Positions 56,285-64,000 of a stretch of 64,000 nucleotides of DNA are shown here, one piece after another. The notes below the pieces were generated by a model, which did not search any database, was not told where the DNA came from, and saw only the letters and a list, made by a program, of their open reading frames with translations. Numbering within the stretch: the first letter of the stretch is position 1; every line of letters begins with the position of its first letter. This DNA comes from Myroides fluvii (GTDB taxonomy: Bacteria; Bacteroidota; Bacteroidia; Flavobacteriales; Flavobacteriaceae): the NCBI RefSeq assembly GCF_009792295.1, contig NZ_CP039934.1, positions 2,004,501-2,068,500 of the forward strand, read 5' to 3'. Made by a program: the position numbers and the translations under genes.

Positions 56285-56325
56285 GAAAATATATTATTTA
56301 AAATCAATTTAAATAATATATTTTC
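56285..56325 (+). promoter_or_regulatory. perfect 18-bp inverted repeat, candidate operator
   Basis: GAAAATATATTATTTAAA (56285-56302), 5-nt spacer ATCAA, and its exact complement at 56308-56325. It ends one base before the -7 element (56327-56334), so it covers the -33 region. Position and symmetry fit a binding site for a dimeric or double-dimeric repressor. Given the haem-type genes, a Fur-like metal regulator is a plausible binder (inference). Confidence 0.65.
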
Positions 56326-56326
56326 T

Positions 56327-56334
56327 TATATTTG
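56327..56334 (+). promoter_or_regulatory. -7 element of the TonB receptor operon
   Basis: TATATTTG, consensus match, directly after the inverted repeat and 39 nt before the ATG at 56374. Confidence 0.6.
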
Positions 56335-56373
56335 CAATTAAGAATCTATCTAAATAAAAGACTTTACATATAA

Positions 56374-58497
56374 ATGAAACGTTCACTACTGCTTGCAACA
56401 GGTACTTTACTTACTTTAAGTTCGACTGTAGTTGCTCAAACAAATGAGACGCTGAAAGAGCCAGAACAAAAATTGGAAGAAATTGTGATTTCTGGTCAAT
56501 ATAATCCTCAATCTATCAATAAAGCTGTCAATAATGTAACGATTCTAAATAGACAAAGAATTGAGAATTTAGGTGCTGTCACGCTTGCAGATGCGCTAAA
56601 TCAAGTCATGAATATTTCAATCTTACCTAATGCAGGTACAGGGCGCTCAACCGTTAAGATGTTCGGTTTAGATGCTCAATATTTCACTATTCTAATTGAC
56701 AATATACCCATGATTTCCGATGAGGGTTTTGGTAATAATACAGATTTGACGCAAATCAATCTCGATGACATTGAGCAGATTGAAATTGTTGAAGGCGCTA
56801 TGGGAGTCGACTACGGGGCAAACGCAGTAACTGGAATTATTAATATCATTACAAAAAAGAATAACATCAACGATTGGAATGTTAACTTTTTTGTACAAGA
56901 AGAAACCGTAGGAAGTGAATATGATTTAAAAAATAAAGGAAAGCATATTCAAGGAATTACAATGGGGCATAATATTAACGACAATTTATATGCTAGTATT
57001 TCCTATACTCATACCGATTTTAAAGGATGGTATGACGATAGAAAGGGATTTACGTATTATGGGGATGAAGAAAAAAGAGGACATGAATGGTTGCCAAAGA
57101 ACCAGAATAATGTCAAAGGTTTTCTAAATTACCACCACAAGTCTTACCGCGTATATTATAAGTTCGAATATTTTGATGAACGCATGAAAGATTATGCGAA
57201 GCTCTTTAATATAAACGAAGATCCAATTTTTGAAACAATAAACCCAGTAGCAGTTGATCGTATCTTAAATACAAAACGTTGGGCCAATGTATTGAATACC
57301 TCTGGTAATTGGAATGATTGGATGCGTTTTGATTTGTCTTTCTCTTACCAAAAACAAGAAAGAGAAACCAATAAATACAGATATCGTATTATGTACGATG
57401 AGAAATTTGATAAGAGCTCTTTTAAAAGCGAAAGTAGAGAAGTGTTTTTCTCAAGAGGTACTTTTAGTGACTTTATTAAGTTAGAAGCAGCGAAGTTTCA
57501 AGTGGGATACGAAATAGCTTATACCAATGGCTATTCCGCTATGTCAGAACAGCTAGCTGAGAATCCACAGAAAAAAGCATTGGGAAGTTATGATTTCTAC
57601 GCCTCTTCTGAGATTAATGTATTGCCAAGATTAATGGTGCGTCCGGGATACCGCTTGATGACATCCAATACTTTTGACAGTCAACACGCTTTGAGCTTGG
57701 TCTTAAAATATGTACTGCCTGGTGATTATGAGATCAGAGGTACAATTGGTACTTCTCCTCGTTTACCTAATTATGAAGAACTGTATACTTACTTTGTAGA
57801 TGTAAATCACGATTTGCAAGGAAATGAAAACCTAAATCCGGAAAAAGGGAAAACTCTATTTCTGAATTTAAAGAAAACATTTGCACTTGGCGATAATATG
57901 GAGTTGAGTAATAGCTTAACAGGACGCTACTTGGAAGTTTCAGATAAAATTGACTTAATTGAAGTAGTAAATCCAGAAGGACTAAAATTTGTTTATGAAA
58001 ATACAGATCTATACCGCAATATAGGCGCTACGTTTTTGACACAATTAAGTTGGAATTCTTTTGATGTAGGTCTTGGTTTTACCATGTCAGGCGTATCTCA
58101 AGAAATGTATAAAGCACCAAAAGGAACAGATAAGTTCTTATATACACCTGAAGTAACGGCGAATATCAATTATCGTTTGAACAAAACTGGGACAAACTTC
58201 TCGCTCTATTATAAATTTAATGGAGAAGAAGAACGATTCAAAAAAGGATCCGATGAATTTGGAGAGTACTATGCAAAAGGGAAGCAAGAAAGCTATTCTT
58301 GGTTAGACTTTAGTGTAAGACAACCGTTCTTTAAAAAGATGCTGTATGCAACAGTAGGAGTAAGAAACTTATTTGATATTAAAGATATTCGTTCAACGAC
58401 AAGTGGTGCCACTGCACACACAGCAGGATCAACGACAAATCCCATTGGATATGGAACGAGTTTCTTTATTAAGTTACAATATAAATTAGGATTTTAA
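56374..58497 (+). CDS. TonB-dependent outer membrane receptor (HmuR-like)
   Basis: 707 residues: signal peptide (ends VVAQ), TonB-box-like EEIVISGQ, plug domain (about 55-160; VTLADALNQVMNISIL, IEIVEGAMGVDYGANAVTGI) and a beta-barrel ending in the aromatic LQYKLGF. Without the N-terminal carboxypeptidase-like domain, it resembles small-ligand receptors such as haem or cobalamin types. The HmuY-type lipoprotein 2 nt downstream favours haem. The upstream inverted repeat suggests regulation. Confidence 0.85.
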   Translation: MKRSLLLATGTLLTLSSTVVAQTNETLKEPEQKLEEIVISGQYNPQSINKAVNNVTILNRQRIENLGAVTLADALNQVMNISILPNAGTGRSTVKMFGLDAQYFTILIDNIPMISDEGFGNNTDLTQINLDDIEQIEIVEGAMGVDYGANAVTGIINIITKKNNINDWNVNFFVQEETVGSEYDLKNKGKHIQGITMGHNINDNLYASISYTHTDFKGWYDDRKGFTYYGDEEKRGHEWLPKNQNNVKGFLNYHHKSYRVYYKFEYFDERMKDYAKLFNINEDPIFETINPVAVDRILNTKRWANVLNTSGNWNDWMRFDLSFSYQKQERETNKYRYRIMYDEKFDKSSFKSESREVFFSRGTFSDFIKLEAAKFQVGYEIAYTNGYSAMSEQLAENPQKKALGSYDFYASSEINVLPRLMVRPGYRLMTSNTFDSQHALSLVLKYVLPGDYEIRGTIGTSPRLPNYEELYTYFVDVNHDLQGNENLNPEKGKTLFLNLKKTFALGDNMELSNSLTGRYLEVSDKIDLIEVVNPEGLKFVYENTDLYRNIGATFLTQLSWNSFDVGLGFTMSGVSQEMYKAPKGTDKFLYTPEVTANINYRLNKTGTNFSLYYKFNGEEERFKKGSDEFGEYYAKGKQESYSWLDFSVRQPFFKKMLYATVGVRNLFDIKDIRSTTSGATAHTAGSTTNPIGYGTSFFIKLQYKLGF

Positions 58498-58499
58498 TT

Positions 58500-59948
58500 A
58501 TGAAGAATTATAAATTAGGAAAACTTGTTTTTGCATTTGTAGCACTTGTTTTTTTCAGTTCATGTGAAAAAGATTCTAATAATGGAAATAGCGATGTTCG
58601 CGATTTTGTTGTGGCTTTTGATGATCCATCTATTCCTTATAGAGAAATTGAAACGACGCGAAAAGTAGAGTTAGTGTTTTCTGAAATGGCTCAAGGAGAG
58701 GGATCCGTCGAGATTCAGATTATTCCCAGTAAAGCTATTTATGGAGTGGATTTTGCTACCATACCAGCAGCAGCTGATTTAAAATTAGTTGTTCCTTTTT
58801 CAAAAGGCATGAAAAGCACTTCGTTTACGTTTGAAAATTTAATTTTTCCTTATGATCGAACGGATAAGACTATTCAGTTTAATATCGCAAAGGTAAATTA
58901 CAGTGAAAAAACGCCGAAAATCCAAGGATATAATGTCATGATGATTAGTTTCGATACTTCATTAGGAGGTATTATGACACCCAATGTCGGAGGTCCAACA
59001 CAACCCAATCAGGTATATGTAGACTTAGGAGGAAAAGCGATGTATGAGGTAAAACGCAATTCATGGGATTTAGCCTTTGATAGCGGAAGCGAGTTTAGAG
59101 TTCGCTTGAATGGTTCGATTTATATGGCAGCAGGTAGCATCAAAGGTGCAGGTTCTATTGATGATGTACGAGAAGACAACACAATTCGAGAAATGAAAAA
59201 TGTCGTGAAGATTGGTACATTTGACCCAGCGAATTTAGAATATATTGATGACCCTTCAGGAGATCCTGCTAAAACAGCAATTCACGCCATCTCAGACAAT
59301 GATGCAAATAACAAAGTGTATTTAATCAATATGGGATTTGATCCAGGAACGGATGCTGTTGATCCTGGTTCGGTTTTAGTTACTGGAAAAGAACGCGGGT
59401 GGAAAAAAGTACGCATCTTAAAACGCGAAGGAGGTTACCTATTGCAGTATGCAGATATCAACGACAGCACGCACAAAGAAGTTATGATTCCTAAATCACC
59501 AGGATTTAATTTTACCTTCTATAGTTTCAACACAAATAGTATTGTACAAGTAGAACCGAGTAAAACTAAATGGGATTTAAATTTTACCGTGTTTACAAAT
59601 AAAGTAGATCAAGCAGGAGACCCTAAAGGATCTTATGGATATTCTGACTTTATAGTTCAGAATAGTTACGGAGGAGTAAAAGCCTATAAGGTAACTAGCC
59701 CTGCTGGAGATAAAAATTTCTATAAGGAATACAATTTAGAAAAGGTAGTAGAAAGTTCATTATCAAGTGATTTTACTGCGATTGGAGGTACTTGGAGAGA
59801 AGTAGCTAATGCAAAAGTGTTATATAAAAATGTATTTTATGTAATCAAGGACGCCAAAGGGAATTATTATAAAATGAGAATGTTAGATTTCTTCAATGAA
59901 AAAGGAGATCGCGGATATCCGAAATTTGAATATTCATTGTTGAGATAA
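58500..59948 (+). CDS. HmuY-family lipoprotein
   Basis: 482 residues, lipoprotein (FFSSC, Cys22). Residues about 30-150 form an extra N-terminal domain of unclear type. From about 165 it has the HmuY-type core (VYVDLGGKAMYEVKRNSWDL, RVRLNGSIYMAAG), a surface haem-binding family that works with HmuR-like receptors. It is longer than Porphyromonas HmuY, which has a little over 200 residues. The haem ligands cannot be assigned from sequence. Confidence 0.8.
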   Translation: MKNYKLGKLVFAFVALVFFSSCEKDSNNGNSDVRDFVVAFDDPSIPYREIETTRKVELVFSEMAQGEGSVEIQIIPSKAIYGVDFATIPAAADLKLVVPFSKGMKSTSFTFENLIFPYDRTDKTIQFNIAKVNYSEKTPKIQGYNVMMISFDTSLGGIMTPNVGGPTQPNQVYVDLGGKAMYEVKRNSWDLAFDSGSEFRVRLNGSIYMAAGSIKGAGSIDDVREDNTIREMKNVVKIGTFDPANLEYIDDPSGDPAKTAIHAISDNDANNKVYLINMGFDPGTDAVDPGSVLVTGKERGWKKVRILKREGGYLLQYADINDSTHKEVMIPKSPGFNFTFYSFNTNSIVQVEPSKTKWDLNFTVFTNKVDQAGDPKGSYGYSDFIVQNSYGGVKAYKVTSPAGDKNFYKEYNLEKVVESSLSSDFTAIGGTWREVANAKVLYKNVFYVIKDAKGNYYKMRMLDFFNEKGDRGYPKFEYSLLR

Positions 59949-60065
59949 AAGATAGTTAAGAGTATATAGAGATTTGTTGTCGCACTCTATATGTTGAATT
60001 CAATCGAATGGCAAATAGCTTTTTGTATTTGTTCTTTATTGAGTTGTTAGTTTATTTTTGTTAGG

Positions 60066-60096
60066 AAAACCCCGAAGTAGTCTTTCGGGGTTTTTC
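60066..60096 (+). terminator. terminator downstream of the HmuY-type gene
   Basis: AAAACCCCGAA (60066-60076) pairs with TTCGGGGTTTT (60084-60094), followed by T. Confidence 0.85.
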
Positions 60097-60174
60097 GTTT
60101 ACAATTCCTTCTTTTTTAATGCAATAAGTAGAAAATATTGTAGGTAAATACTATGTAGATTTATTCTAAATAGT

Positions 60175-60182
60175 TATCTTTG
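60175..60182 (+). promoter_or_regulatory. -7 element of the methyltransferase gene
   Basis: TATCTTTG, consensus match, 16 nt before the ATG at 60199. No clear -33 element. Confidence 0.5.
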
Positions 60183-60198
60183 AGCAAAATCAAAAAGA

Positions 60199-60855
60199 AT
60201 GAATAATTTAGATTTAAATGAGGTAGCAAGTCAGTTGCGATGCCCTTCAGGGCAAGTAGGTGAGGAGTTGGCAGAAGTAATGTTTAAATCAAATAGCAAT
60301 ATGATTTACAAAACAGTAGATCGATTGCAATTGTATCAAGGGGATGCGGTTTTAGAAATCGGCTTTGGTAGTGCAAAGCATTTACCTTATGTTTTTTCAG
60401 CTGCTCAGAATCTTAGTTATTATGGAGTAGAAATTTCGGCTTTAATGGTAGAGATGGCGATGAAAGTAAAAGAATCTATGATTCAGGAAGCGATTGAATT
60501 GAAATTAGCAGAAGAATTGAACACCCTTGCTTACCCTGATAAATTTTTTAATCATTGTTTTTCAGTAAATACTGTTTATTTCTGGAATGACCCCGTTAAG
60601 TATTTTACAGAGATTTATCGTGTCCTTAAGCCAGGAGGAAGTATAGCGCTATCTTATATTAGAGAAGATTTCGCACAGCAACAACCTTTTGCAAAAGAAG
60701 ATGTTTTTCATTTTTATCGCACAGAATGGTTGATTCGCATCATGACTAATATCGGATATAGTCATGTTGAACGTTGGCAGTATATTGAAAACACTGTAGA
60801 TAAAGTAGGTAATAAAGTAATTCGACCTTTTGTTGTATTAAAAGGGAAGAAGTAA
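60199..60855 (+). CDS. class I SAM-dependent methyltransferase
   Basis: 218 residues. SAM-binding motif I VLEIGFGSAKHL, motif II/III around DKFFNHCFSVNTVYFWNDP and the YRVLKPGGSIALSYI motif characteristic of Methyltransf_11-type enzymes. The substrate is unknown; the ubiE/small-molecule subfamily is as likely as others. It is alone between its own promoter and the hairpin that precedes xpt. Confidence 0.85.
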   Translation: MNNLDLNEVASQLRCPSGQVGEELAEVMFKSNSNMIYKTVDRLQLYQGDAVLEIGFGSAKHLPYVFSAAQNLSYYGVEISALMVEMAMKVKESMIQEAIELKLAEELNTLAYPDKFFNHCFSVNTVYFWNDPVKYFTEIYRVLKPGGSIALSYIREDFAQQQPFAKEDVFHFYRTEWLIRIMTNIGYSHVERWQYIENTVDKVGNKVIRPFVVLKGKK

Positions 60856-60882
60856 GTTTTAAGTTAGGTCTATTTTTAAAAA

Positions 60883-60890
60883 TACGTTTG
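60883..60890 (+). promoter_or_regulatory. -7 element, candidate xpt promoter
   Basis: TACGTTTG, consensus match. The predicted leader to the xpt ATG would be about 103 nt and includes the hairpin at 60945-60970. No clear -33 TTG. Confidence 0.4.
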
Positions 60891-60944
60891 CGATTTTTGT
60901 AAACGAGTTATATTATTTTAACTTCGCGTAATTGTATTACCCAA

Positions 60945-60980
60945 AAAGGAGATCGATTTGAATCTCCTTTATTTATTCAT
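60945..60980 (+). promoter_or_regulatory. hairpin between methyltransferase and xpt
   Basis: AAAGGAGAT (60945-60953) pairs with ATCTCCTTT (60962-60970), 8-nt loop, followed by ATTTATTC. It ends about 27 nt before xpt. It could be a weak terminator of the methyltransferase gene or an attenuator in the xpt leader. It does not resemble a purine riboswitch. Confidence 0.5.
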
Positions 60981-60997
60981 AGACAACACACAAAATA

Positions 60998-61564
60998 ATG
61001 GAATTATTACGTCAGCGAATTCTTCAAGATGGTAGATGTTTTGAAGGAGGAATTTTAAAAGTAGATAGCTTTATTAATCACCAAATGGATCCTGTTTTAA
61101 TGAAATCCATAGGGGTAGAGTTTGTCCGTCGATTTGCAGGAACGAATGTTAATAAGATTATGACGATTGAAGCTAGTGGAATAGCACCCGCTATTATGAC
61201 AGGATACCTTCTTAATCTGCCAGTCGTATTTGCAAAGAAGAAAAAACCTAGTACGATGGAGCATATGTTGCACACACAAATTCACTCTTTTACGAAAGAC
61301 AGAACCTATGACGTTGTTATTAGCAATGATTTTCTAACACCTGAGGATAATGTGCTTTTTGTCGATGACTTTTTAGCCTATGGAAATGCTGCCGTAGGCG
61401 TGCTGGATTTAATAGAGCAGTCTGGAGCTAATCTAGTGGGAATGGGATTTATTATAGAGAAAGCCTTCCAACAAGGGAGAAAATTGTTAGAGGAAAAAGG
61501 CGTGCGCGTTGAATCGTTGGCTATTATTGACGATCTTTCCAATTGTACAATTACAATCCGATAA
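60998..61564 (+). CDS. xpt: xanthine phosphoribosyltransferase
   Basis: 188-residue purine salvage enzyme of the Bacillus Xpt type. The N-terminal [15 protein letters not shown], the KKKKPSTM segment, the PRPP loop [12 protein letters not shown] and the [18 protein letters not shown] region are all conserved. It converts xanthine to XMP. Terminator at 61571-61601. Confidence 0.92.
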   Translation: MELLRQRILQDGRCFEGGILKVDSFINHQMDPVLMKSIGVEFVRRFAGTNVNKIMTIEASGIAPAIMTGYLLNLPVVFAKKKKPSTMEHMLHTQIHSFTKDRTYDVVISNDFLTPEDNVLFVDDFLAYGNAAVGVLDLIEQSGANLVGMGFIIEKAFQQGRKLLEEKGVRVESLAIIDDLSNCTITIR

Positions 61565-61570
61565 AACATC

Positions 61571-61602
61571 AAGCTCATTCTATACCGAATGAGCTTTTTT
61601 TA
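61571..61602 (+). terminator. terminator after xpt
   Basis: AAGCTCATTC (61571-61580) pairs with GAATGAGCTT (61587-61596), T-run. Confidence 0.85.
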
Positions 61603-61719
61603 TTATAGCTAGAGGTAAGAATACTTAGAAATGTTAAACTATTTCTATTGCATTAGTGTATTCTTTTTTTATTGATTAATTTAATCGTTTACAATAATTC
61701 GTTCACAAGATTTAGTAAT

Positions 61720-62727
61720 ATGAATAAAAAAATAGATTATTCTTTCTTAGATTTAGCTGTTATTGGCGCTGAAAAATCGACGAAAGAAACATTAAATAAT
61801 GTATTAGCTACTGCTCAACATGCGGAGCAATTGAATTATACTCGTTTTTGGTTAGCTGAGCATCATAATATGCCCCATATTGCGAGTGCTGCTACTTCAG
61901 TTCTCATTGGTTACGTAGCAGGAGGTACAGAAAAAATGAGAGTGGGGTCGGGAGGTATTATGTTACCCAACCACCCTCCTTTAGTAATTGCCGAACAATT
62001 TGGTACGCTAGCATCTCTATACCCTAATCGAATTGATTTAGGATTGGGAAGAGCTCCAGGTACAGATCAACTTACTGCTATGGCACTAAGGAGAAATGAC
62101 ATACAAAGCGCAAACTTCTTTCCGCAACAAATACAAGAGTTGAAAACATTTTTTAGCACAGCAAACGCCGAAGCAAAAGTAAGAGCCTTTCCTGGAGAAG
62201 GGGTAGAAGTTCCCTTTTGGATTTTAGGGTCAAGTACGGAAAGTGCCTATTTAGCGGCTGAGTTGGGATTGCCTTATGCCTTTGCCAGTCATTTTGCCCC
62301 TGATCAAATTCAAATGGCAGGTAAAATTTACAAGAATAATTTTAAGCCTTCTGCACAGTTAGATCAACCTTATTTCATGCCTTGTGTCAATGCAATTTTA
62401 GCTGATACCACACATGAAGCCGAAATATTGGCAACTTCTTTTTATCGCATGTTTTTGGGAATTATTCGAAATGACCGAAAACCTCTACAGCCACCCATCG
62501 AATCCATGCAGGGAATTTGGACCGTACAAGAAGAAGCCGCTGTTTACAATATGACTGCTTGTTCGTTTATTGGAACAAAAGAAGAAATGTTACCCGAACT
62601 CAATCGCTTTTGCCAAGTATTGGAAGTGGATGAGCTAATGATTACAACGCCGATTTATGATTATGACAAACGCAAGTACAGCATGAAGCTATTTGCTGAA
62701 GTTATGCAAAATTTGGAACATTCTTAA
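61720..62727 (+). CDS. LLM class flavin-dependent oxidoreductase
   Basis: Luciferase-like FMN-dependent monooxygenase/oxidoreductase of 335 residues from ATG 61720; an upstream start (61672) adds 16 non-conserved residues. Landmarks: [40 protein letters not shown] and [13 protein letters not shown], as in the YhbW/YwcH-type subfamily. The substrate is unknown. The next gene follows after 38 nt. Confidence 0.88.
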   Translation: MNKKIDYSFLDLAVIGAEKSTKETLNNVLATAQHAEQLNYTRFWLAEHHNMPHIASAATSVLIGYVAGGTEKMRVGSGGIMLPNHPPLVIAEQFGTLASLYPNRIDLGLGRAPGTDQLTAMALRRNDIQSANFFPQQIQELKTFFSTANAEAKVRAFPGEGVEVPFWILGSSTESAYLAAELGLPYAFASHFAPDQIQMAGKIYKNNFKPSAQLDQPYFMPCVNAILADTTHEAEILATSFYRMFLGIIRNDRKPLQPPIESMQGIWTVQEEAAVYNMTACSFIGTKEEMLPELNRFCQVLEVDELMITTPIYDYDKRKYSMKLFAEVMQNLEHS

Positions 62728-62732
62728 TTTTG
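62725..62732 (+). promoter_or_regulatory. -7-like element before the lipoprotein gene
   Basis: TAATTTTG matches TAnnTTTG and overlaps the stop of the oxidoreductase gene, 33 nt before the ATG at 62766. The -33 position lacks TTG, so the call is weak. Confidence 0.35.
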
Positions 62733-62765
62733 TGCGTATTTTTACTGGAATAAATAAAAACACAG

Positions 62766-63314
62766 ATGAATAAGAAAATCGGAACCCTAATACTCCTTTT
62801 TGTTGTACTCGTAGGATGTACTGGAAAAAAGGCCTATACCGAAATTGTACATGAAGACAAATTCAGTGTTGAAGTGCCAAGTACGATGGAAAAGACAAGA
62901 GCATTGAATGGAGATGCTACGCTTCAATTACAAAATGTTAGTGAAGAGCTTTACTTGATTGTCATCAAAGAGAGTAAAAGTGAAATCGATGAGCTATTTC
63001 AAGCCGAGCTTGGGGAAAAGGAAGATATATTTGCACAATTTTCAGAAACAACCTTAGAGTATTTAACCTCAAGTTTGGATGCATTAGAACCAAGTCAATT
63101 GAAACTTCTAGACCCGACAATAAACAAACTACCCGCAAGAACAGTTGATTTTACAGCTAGAATAGGAGGATTAGATGTTTATTATAAGTTCGCTTCTTTT
63201 GAGGGAGAAGAAAACTACTATCAAGTGTTGACTTGGACGCTGAAAGAACATCAAGACAAAAATCAAGAGGCTATGGACAAAATGATTGATAGCTTTAAAG
63301 AAATAAGTAAATAA
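62766..63314 (+). CDS. hypothetical lipoprotein, 182 aa
   Basis: I do not recognise the family. N-terminal signal with lipobox LVGC (Cys18), then a soluble alpha/beta domain (FSVEVPSTMEKTR, LYLIVIKESKSEID) and a C-terminal segment (YYQVLTWTLKEHQ). The layout is like small periplasmic or outer-membrane-anchored lipoproteins of PsbP/DUF1795 type; this is a guess. Confidence 0.6.
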   Translation: MNKKIGTLILLFVVLVGCTGKKAYTEIVHEDKFSVEVPSTMEKTRALNGDATLQLQNVSEELYLIVIKESKSEIDELFQAELGEKEDIFAQFSETTLEYLTSSLDALEPSQLKLLDPTINKLPARTVDFTARIGGLDVYYKFASFEGEENYYQVLTWTLKEHQDKNQEAMDKMIDSFKEISK

Positions 63315-63348
63315 AAAAAGTCAGAGCATGTGCTCTGACTTTTTTTTA
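63313..63348 (+). terminator. bidirectional terminator (lipoprotein / M3 peptidase)
   Basis: AGTCAGAGCA (63319-63328) pairs with TGCTCTGACT (63331-63340), flanked by A-run and T-run; it serves the plus gene and the minus-strand peptidase ending at 63353. Confidence 0.85.
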
Positions 63349-63352
63349 TAAA

Positions 63353-64000
63353 TTAGATTTTTGCATCTACGTTATTGTTGTTTTTGAAAGTAGTCTTTTG
63401 ATCAAAGCCCTTCATTTTTAAATAAGCATCAATCGTTGCATCTTTACCTCTAAACTCGCGATACATTTCATCTGATGGTTTAGTATTTCCTTTTGATAAA
63501 ATTTTATCTCTAAAGACTTGACCATTTTTGCGGTTCATTCCACCATTGTCCATTAACCATTGGAAGGCATCATTGTCTAATGTTTCTGCCCAAGTATAGG
63601 AATAGTAGCCCGCAGCATATCCTCCTCCGAATACGTGATTGAAGAAGGAAGAACGGTATCTCGGAGGTACAGTTGCTAAATTAATTCCGTATTTAGCTAA
63701 TGCTTGTTGTTCAAACGCTGCTACATCTTTAATATCCGCAGTAGAGGAAATCGTATGCCACTCCATATCTAATAAAGAAGCGCTTAAAATTTCTGTCAAT
63801 CCATATCCAATATTAAAGTTTTGAGCGGCTTTCATTTTCGCAATCAAACTTTCAGGAATGACTGCTCCAGATTTATAATGTTTTGCATAGTTTGTCAATA
63901 CTTCAGGTAAAAAAGCAAAATGTTCGTGAAATTGAGAAGGCAATTCAACAAAATCGCGAGATACACTTGTTCCAGCAACAGTAGGATAGGTAACATCAGA
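63353..64000 (-). CDS. M3 family metallopeptidase (peptidyl-dipeptidase Dcp-type), C-terminal part
   Basis: Partial: the reading frame is open to the window edge, so the true start lies beyond 64000. The visible 215 codons match the C-terminal half of M3 oligopeptidases: DFVELPSQFHEHFAFLPEVL after the zinc site, YSYTWAETLDNDAFQWLMDN and a terminal DAYLKMKGFD. The HExxH zinc motif lies upstream, outside the window. It probably degrades oligopeptides; the substrate range is unknown. Confidence 0.85.
   Translation of the reverse strand, partial: SDVTYPTVAGTSVSRDFVELPSQFHEHFAFLPEVLTNYAKHYKSGAVIPESLIAKMKAAQNFNIGYGLTEILSASLLDMEWHTISSTADIKDVAAFEQQALAKYGINLATVPPRYRSSFFNHVFGGGYAAGYYSYTWAETLDNDAFQWLMDNGGMNRKNGQVFRDKILSKGNTKPSDEMYREFRGKDATIDAYLKMKGFDQKTTFKNNNNVDAKI

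Noticed and set aside
60883..60997. Purine riboswitch upstream of xpt
   Set aside because: None of the conserved three-way-junction core or P1-J1/2 sequences of the guanine/adenine class can be found; only a simple hairpin is present.
63353..63943. Complete 196-residue gene starting at TTG 63943
   Set aside because: The frame stays open to the window edge and the upstream codons encode conserved M3 peptidase sequence, so it is an interior part of a longer gene.

Overview
The window is a chromosomal segment from a member of the Bacteroidota, most likely the family Flavobacteriaceae. A Myroides-like organism would fit, but I give the genus low confidence because no 16S is present. Evidence: about 35% G+C by eye, repeated TAnnTTTG -7 elements (some with TTG about 19-20 nt upstream) instead of sigma70 boxes, almost no Shine-Dalgarno sequences, and family-typical proteins: S46 dipeptidyl peptidase, HmuY-type lipoprotein behind a TonB-dependent receptor, DUF839/PhoX lipoprotein, imelysin-cytochrome c peroxidase fusion, CtlX, and a joined str-S10-spc-alpha ribosomal cluster without tuf. 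It looks like ordinary core genome; I see no phage, insertion sequence, CRISPR array, tRNA or rRNA.

Layout. 1-684: gene-free, with a terminator-like hairpin and the pdhA promoter. 685-3321: pdhA-pdhC (E1 alpha and a two-lipoyl E2). 3439-6782: tight four-gene run (M28 peptidase lipoprotein, SDR, SprT-like protein, mannose-1-P guanylyltransferase). 6815-10179 (minus): PhoX-type lipoprotein and imelysin/di-heme peroxidase fusion, split by a terminator. 10396-11109: sterol-desaturase-type hydroxylase. 11195-12834 (minus): purK-purE. 12867-13493: gene-poor stretch with what looks like a complete ~160 nt transcription unit. 13494-15692: hpt-adk-obg. 15865-21647: full seven-gene Mrp/Mnh cation/proton antiporter operon. 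21701-23857: S46 peptidase. 23959-24783 (minus): two small membrane proteins of unknown role. 25049-32864: housekeeping genes (mpl, radC, HAD nucleotidase, rarA, rhomboid, rlmB, Omp85-type protein).

33048-50020 is the ribosomal superoperon: rpsL-rpsG-fusA-rpsJ, then rplC to rplO, secY, infA, rpmJ, rpsM, rpsK, rpsD, rpoA, rplQ. It starts at the best promoter in the window (TTG-N19-TACATTTG). It is interrupted by two large stem-loops, between rpsJ and rplC and between rpsK and rpsD; the second ends in a T-run just before the rpsD ATG and looks like an attenuator. Then come carA, eno and gltA (50122-54181), an amidinohydrolase/CtlX pair for guanidino compounds or citrulline (54372-56232), and a probable haem-uptake pair (TonB receptor plus HmuY-type lipoprotein, 56374-59948) whose promoter sits against a perfect 18-bp inverted repeat. 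The end holds a methyltransferase, xpt, a flavin-dependent oxidoreductase, a lipoprotein and the C-terminal part of an M3 metallopeptidase that runs off the window.

The most interesting signals are non-coding: the two ribosomal-cluster stem-loops, the palindromic operator at 56285-56325, the small transcription unit at 13084-13276, octamer tandem repeats at 30229-30260 and 54246-54293, and two promoters placed so close to their ATG that leaderless mRNAs are predicted. No large new multi-gene defence or biosynthetic system is visible.
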